64,000 nt of DNA from Alteromonas sp. 1_MG-2023 (GTDB lineage Bacteria; Pseudomonadota; Gammaproteobacteria; Enterobacterales; Alteromonadaceae): positions 338,553 through 402,552 of the forward strand of contig NZ_JAUOQH010000002.1 of NCBI RefSeq assembly GCF_030547075.1, written 5' to 3'. This document shows positions 63,926 through 64,000 of the stretch, piece after piece. Position 1 is the stretch's first letter, and every line of letters begins with the position of its first letter. The position numbers and the translations under genes are program-made. The notes below the pieces were generated by a model, which ran no database searches, had not been told where the DNA came from, and saw only the letters and a list, made by a program, of their open reading frames with translations.

Positions 63926-64000
<75 letters not shown>

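Overview
The window looks like a chromosomal segment of a marine gammaproteobacterium of the Alteromonadales, most probably Alteromonas or a close relative. The grounds are moderate GC, the rpsO-truB-rbfA-infB-nusA-rimP block in gammaproteobacterial order, two TonB-dependent receptors, abundant c-di-GMP signalling genes, an ExeM-type secreted nuclease with a GlyGly-CTERM tail, and the style of the encoded proteins. The genus is inferred from protein character, not from a database comparison. No insertion sequence, prophage, integron or CRISPR array is visible.

Layout. 1-806: 5' part of a secreted alpha/beta hydrolase. 921-5650: Fur-box-controlled siderophore operon (TonB receptor, DUF3649, PepSY, DUF3325). 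5719-7751: LysR regulator divergent from a secreted cupin. 8077-11687: outer-membrane barrel, YfiR-like protein and GGDEF-EAL enzyme. 11684-13143: SatD and DUF3307 genes with a LexA-type box upstream. 13460-15138: TetR regulator with two operators, and an MDR oxidoreductase. 15144-17422: PAS/GAF-GGDEF protein and ExoD. 17455-28281: eight-gene leftward operon (TonB receptor, VTT-flavoprotein disulfide reductase, DUF547, YnjB, YnjC, YnjD, YnjF, fatty-acid-hydroxylase-like protein), divergent from a DoxX-like gene. 28977-33799: EVE protein, YgiQ radical SAM enzyme, cupin, strictosidine-synthase-like beta-propeller. 34040-36135: second PepSY protein and a small membrane partner. 36638-38940: ahpF and ahpC. 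39281-43536: DUF2252 protein and ExeM nuclease. 43637-48955: TPR/pseudo-receiver protein, 2OG-Fe oxygenase, GNAT-nitrilase fusion, coiled-coil membrane protein. 49016-51491: M48 peptidase and DUF898 protein. 51630-58345: translation/transcription block with a structured rimP leader. 58508-62871: HD-GYP response regulator and large MHYT hybrid kinase. 63273-63700: decayed GGDEF pseudogene. 63784-64000: two identical initiator tRNA genes, the second cut by the window edge.

Themes. Iron and redox: two receptors, two PepSY proteins, AhpCF and the flavoprotein reductase. c-di-GMP: a GGDEF-EAL enzyme, a GAF-GGDEF enzyme, an HD-GYP enzyme, an MHYT kinase and a dead GGDEF gene. The least understood unit is the ynjBCDF-type operon. 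It joins an outer-membrane receptor, a membrane-tethered disulfide reductase, an ABC importer and two lipid-type membrane enzymes in one tightly overlapping transcription unit. A second point of interest is the near-consensus SOS box in front of the poorly characterised SatD/DUF3307 pair.
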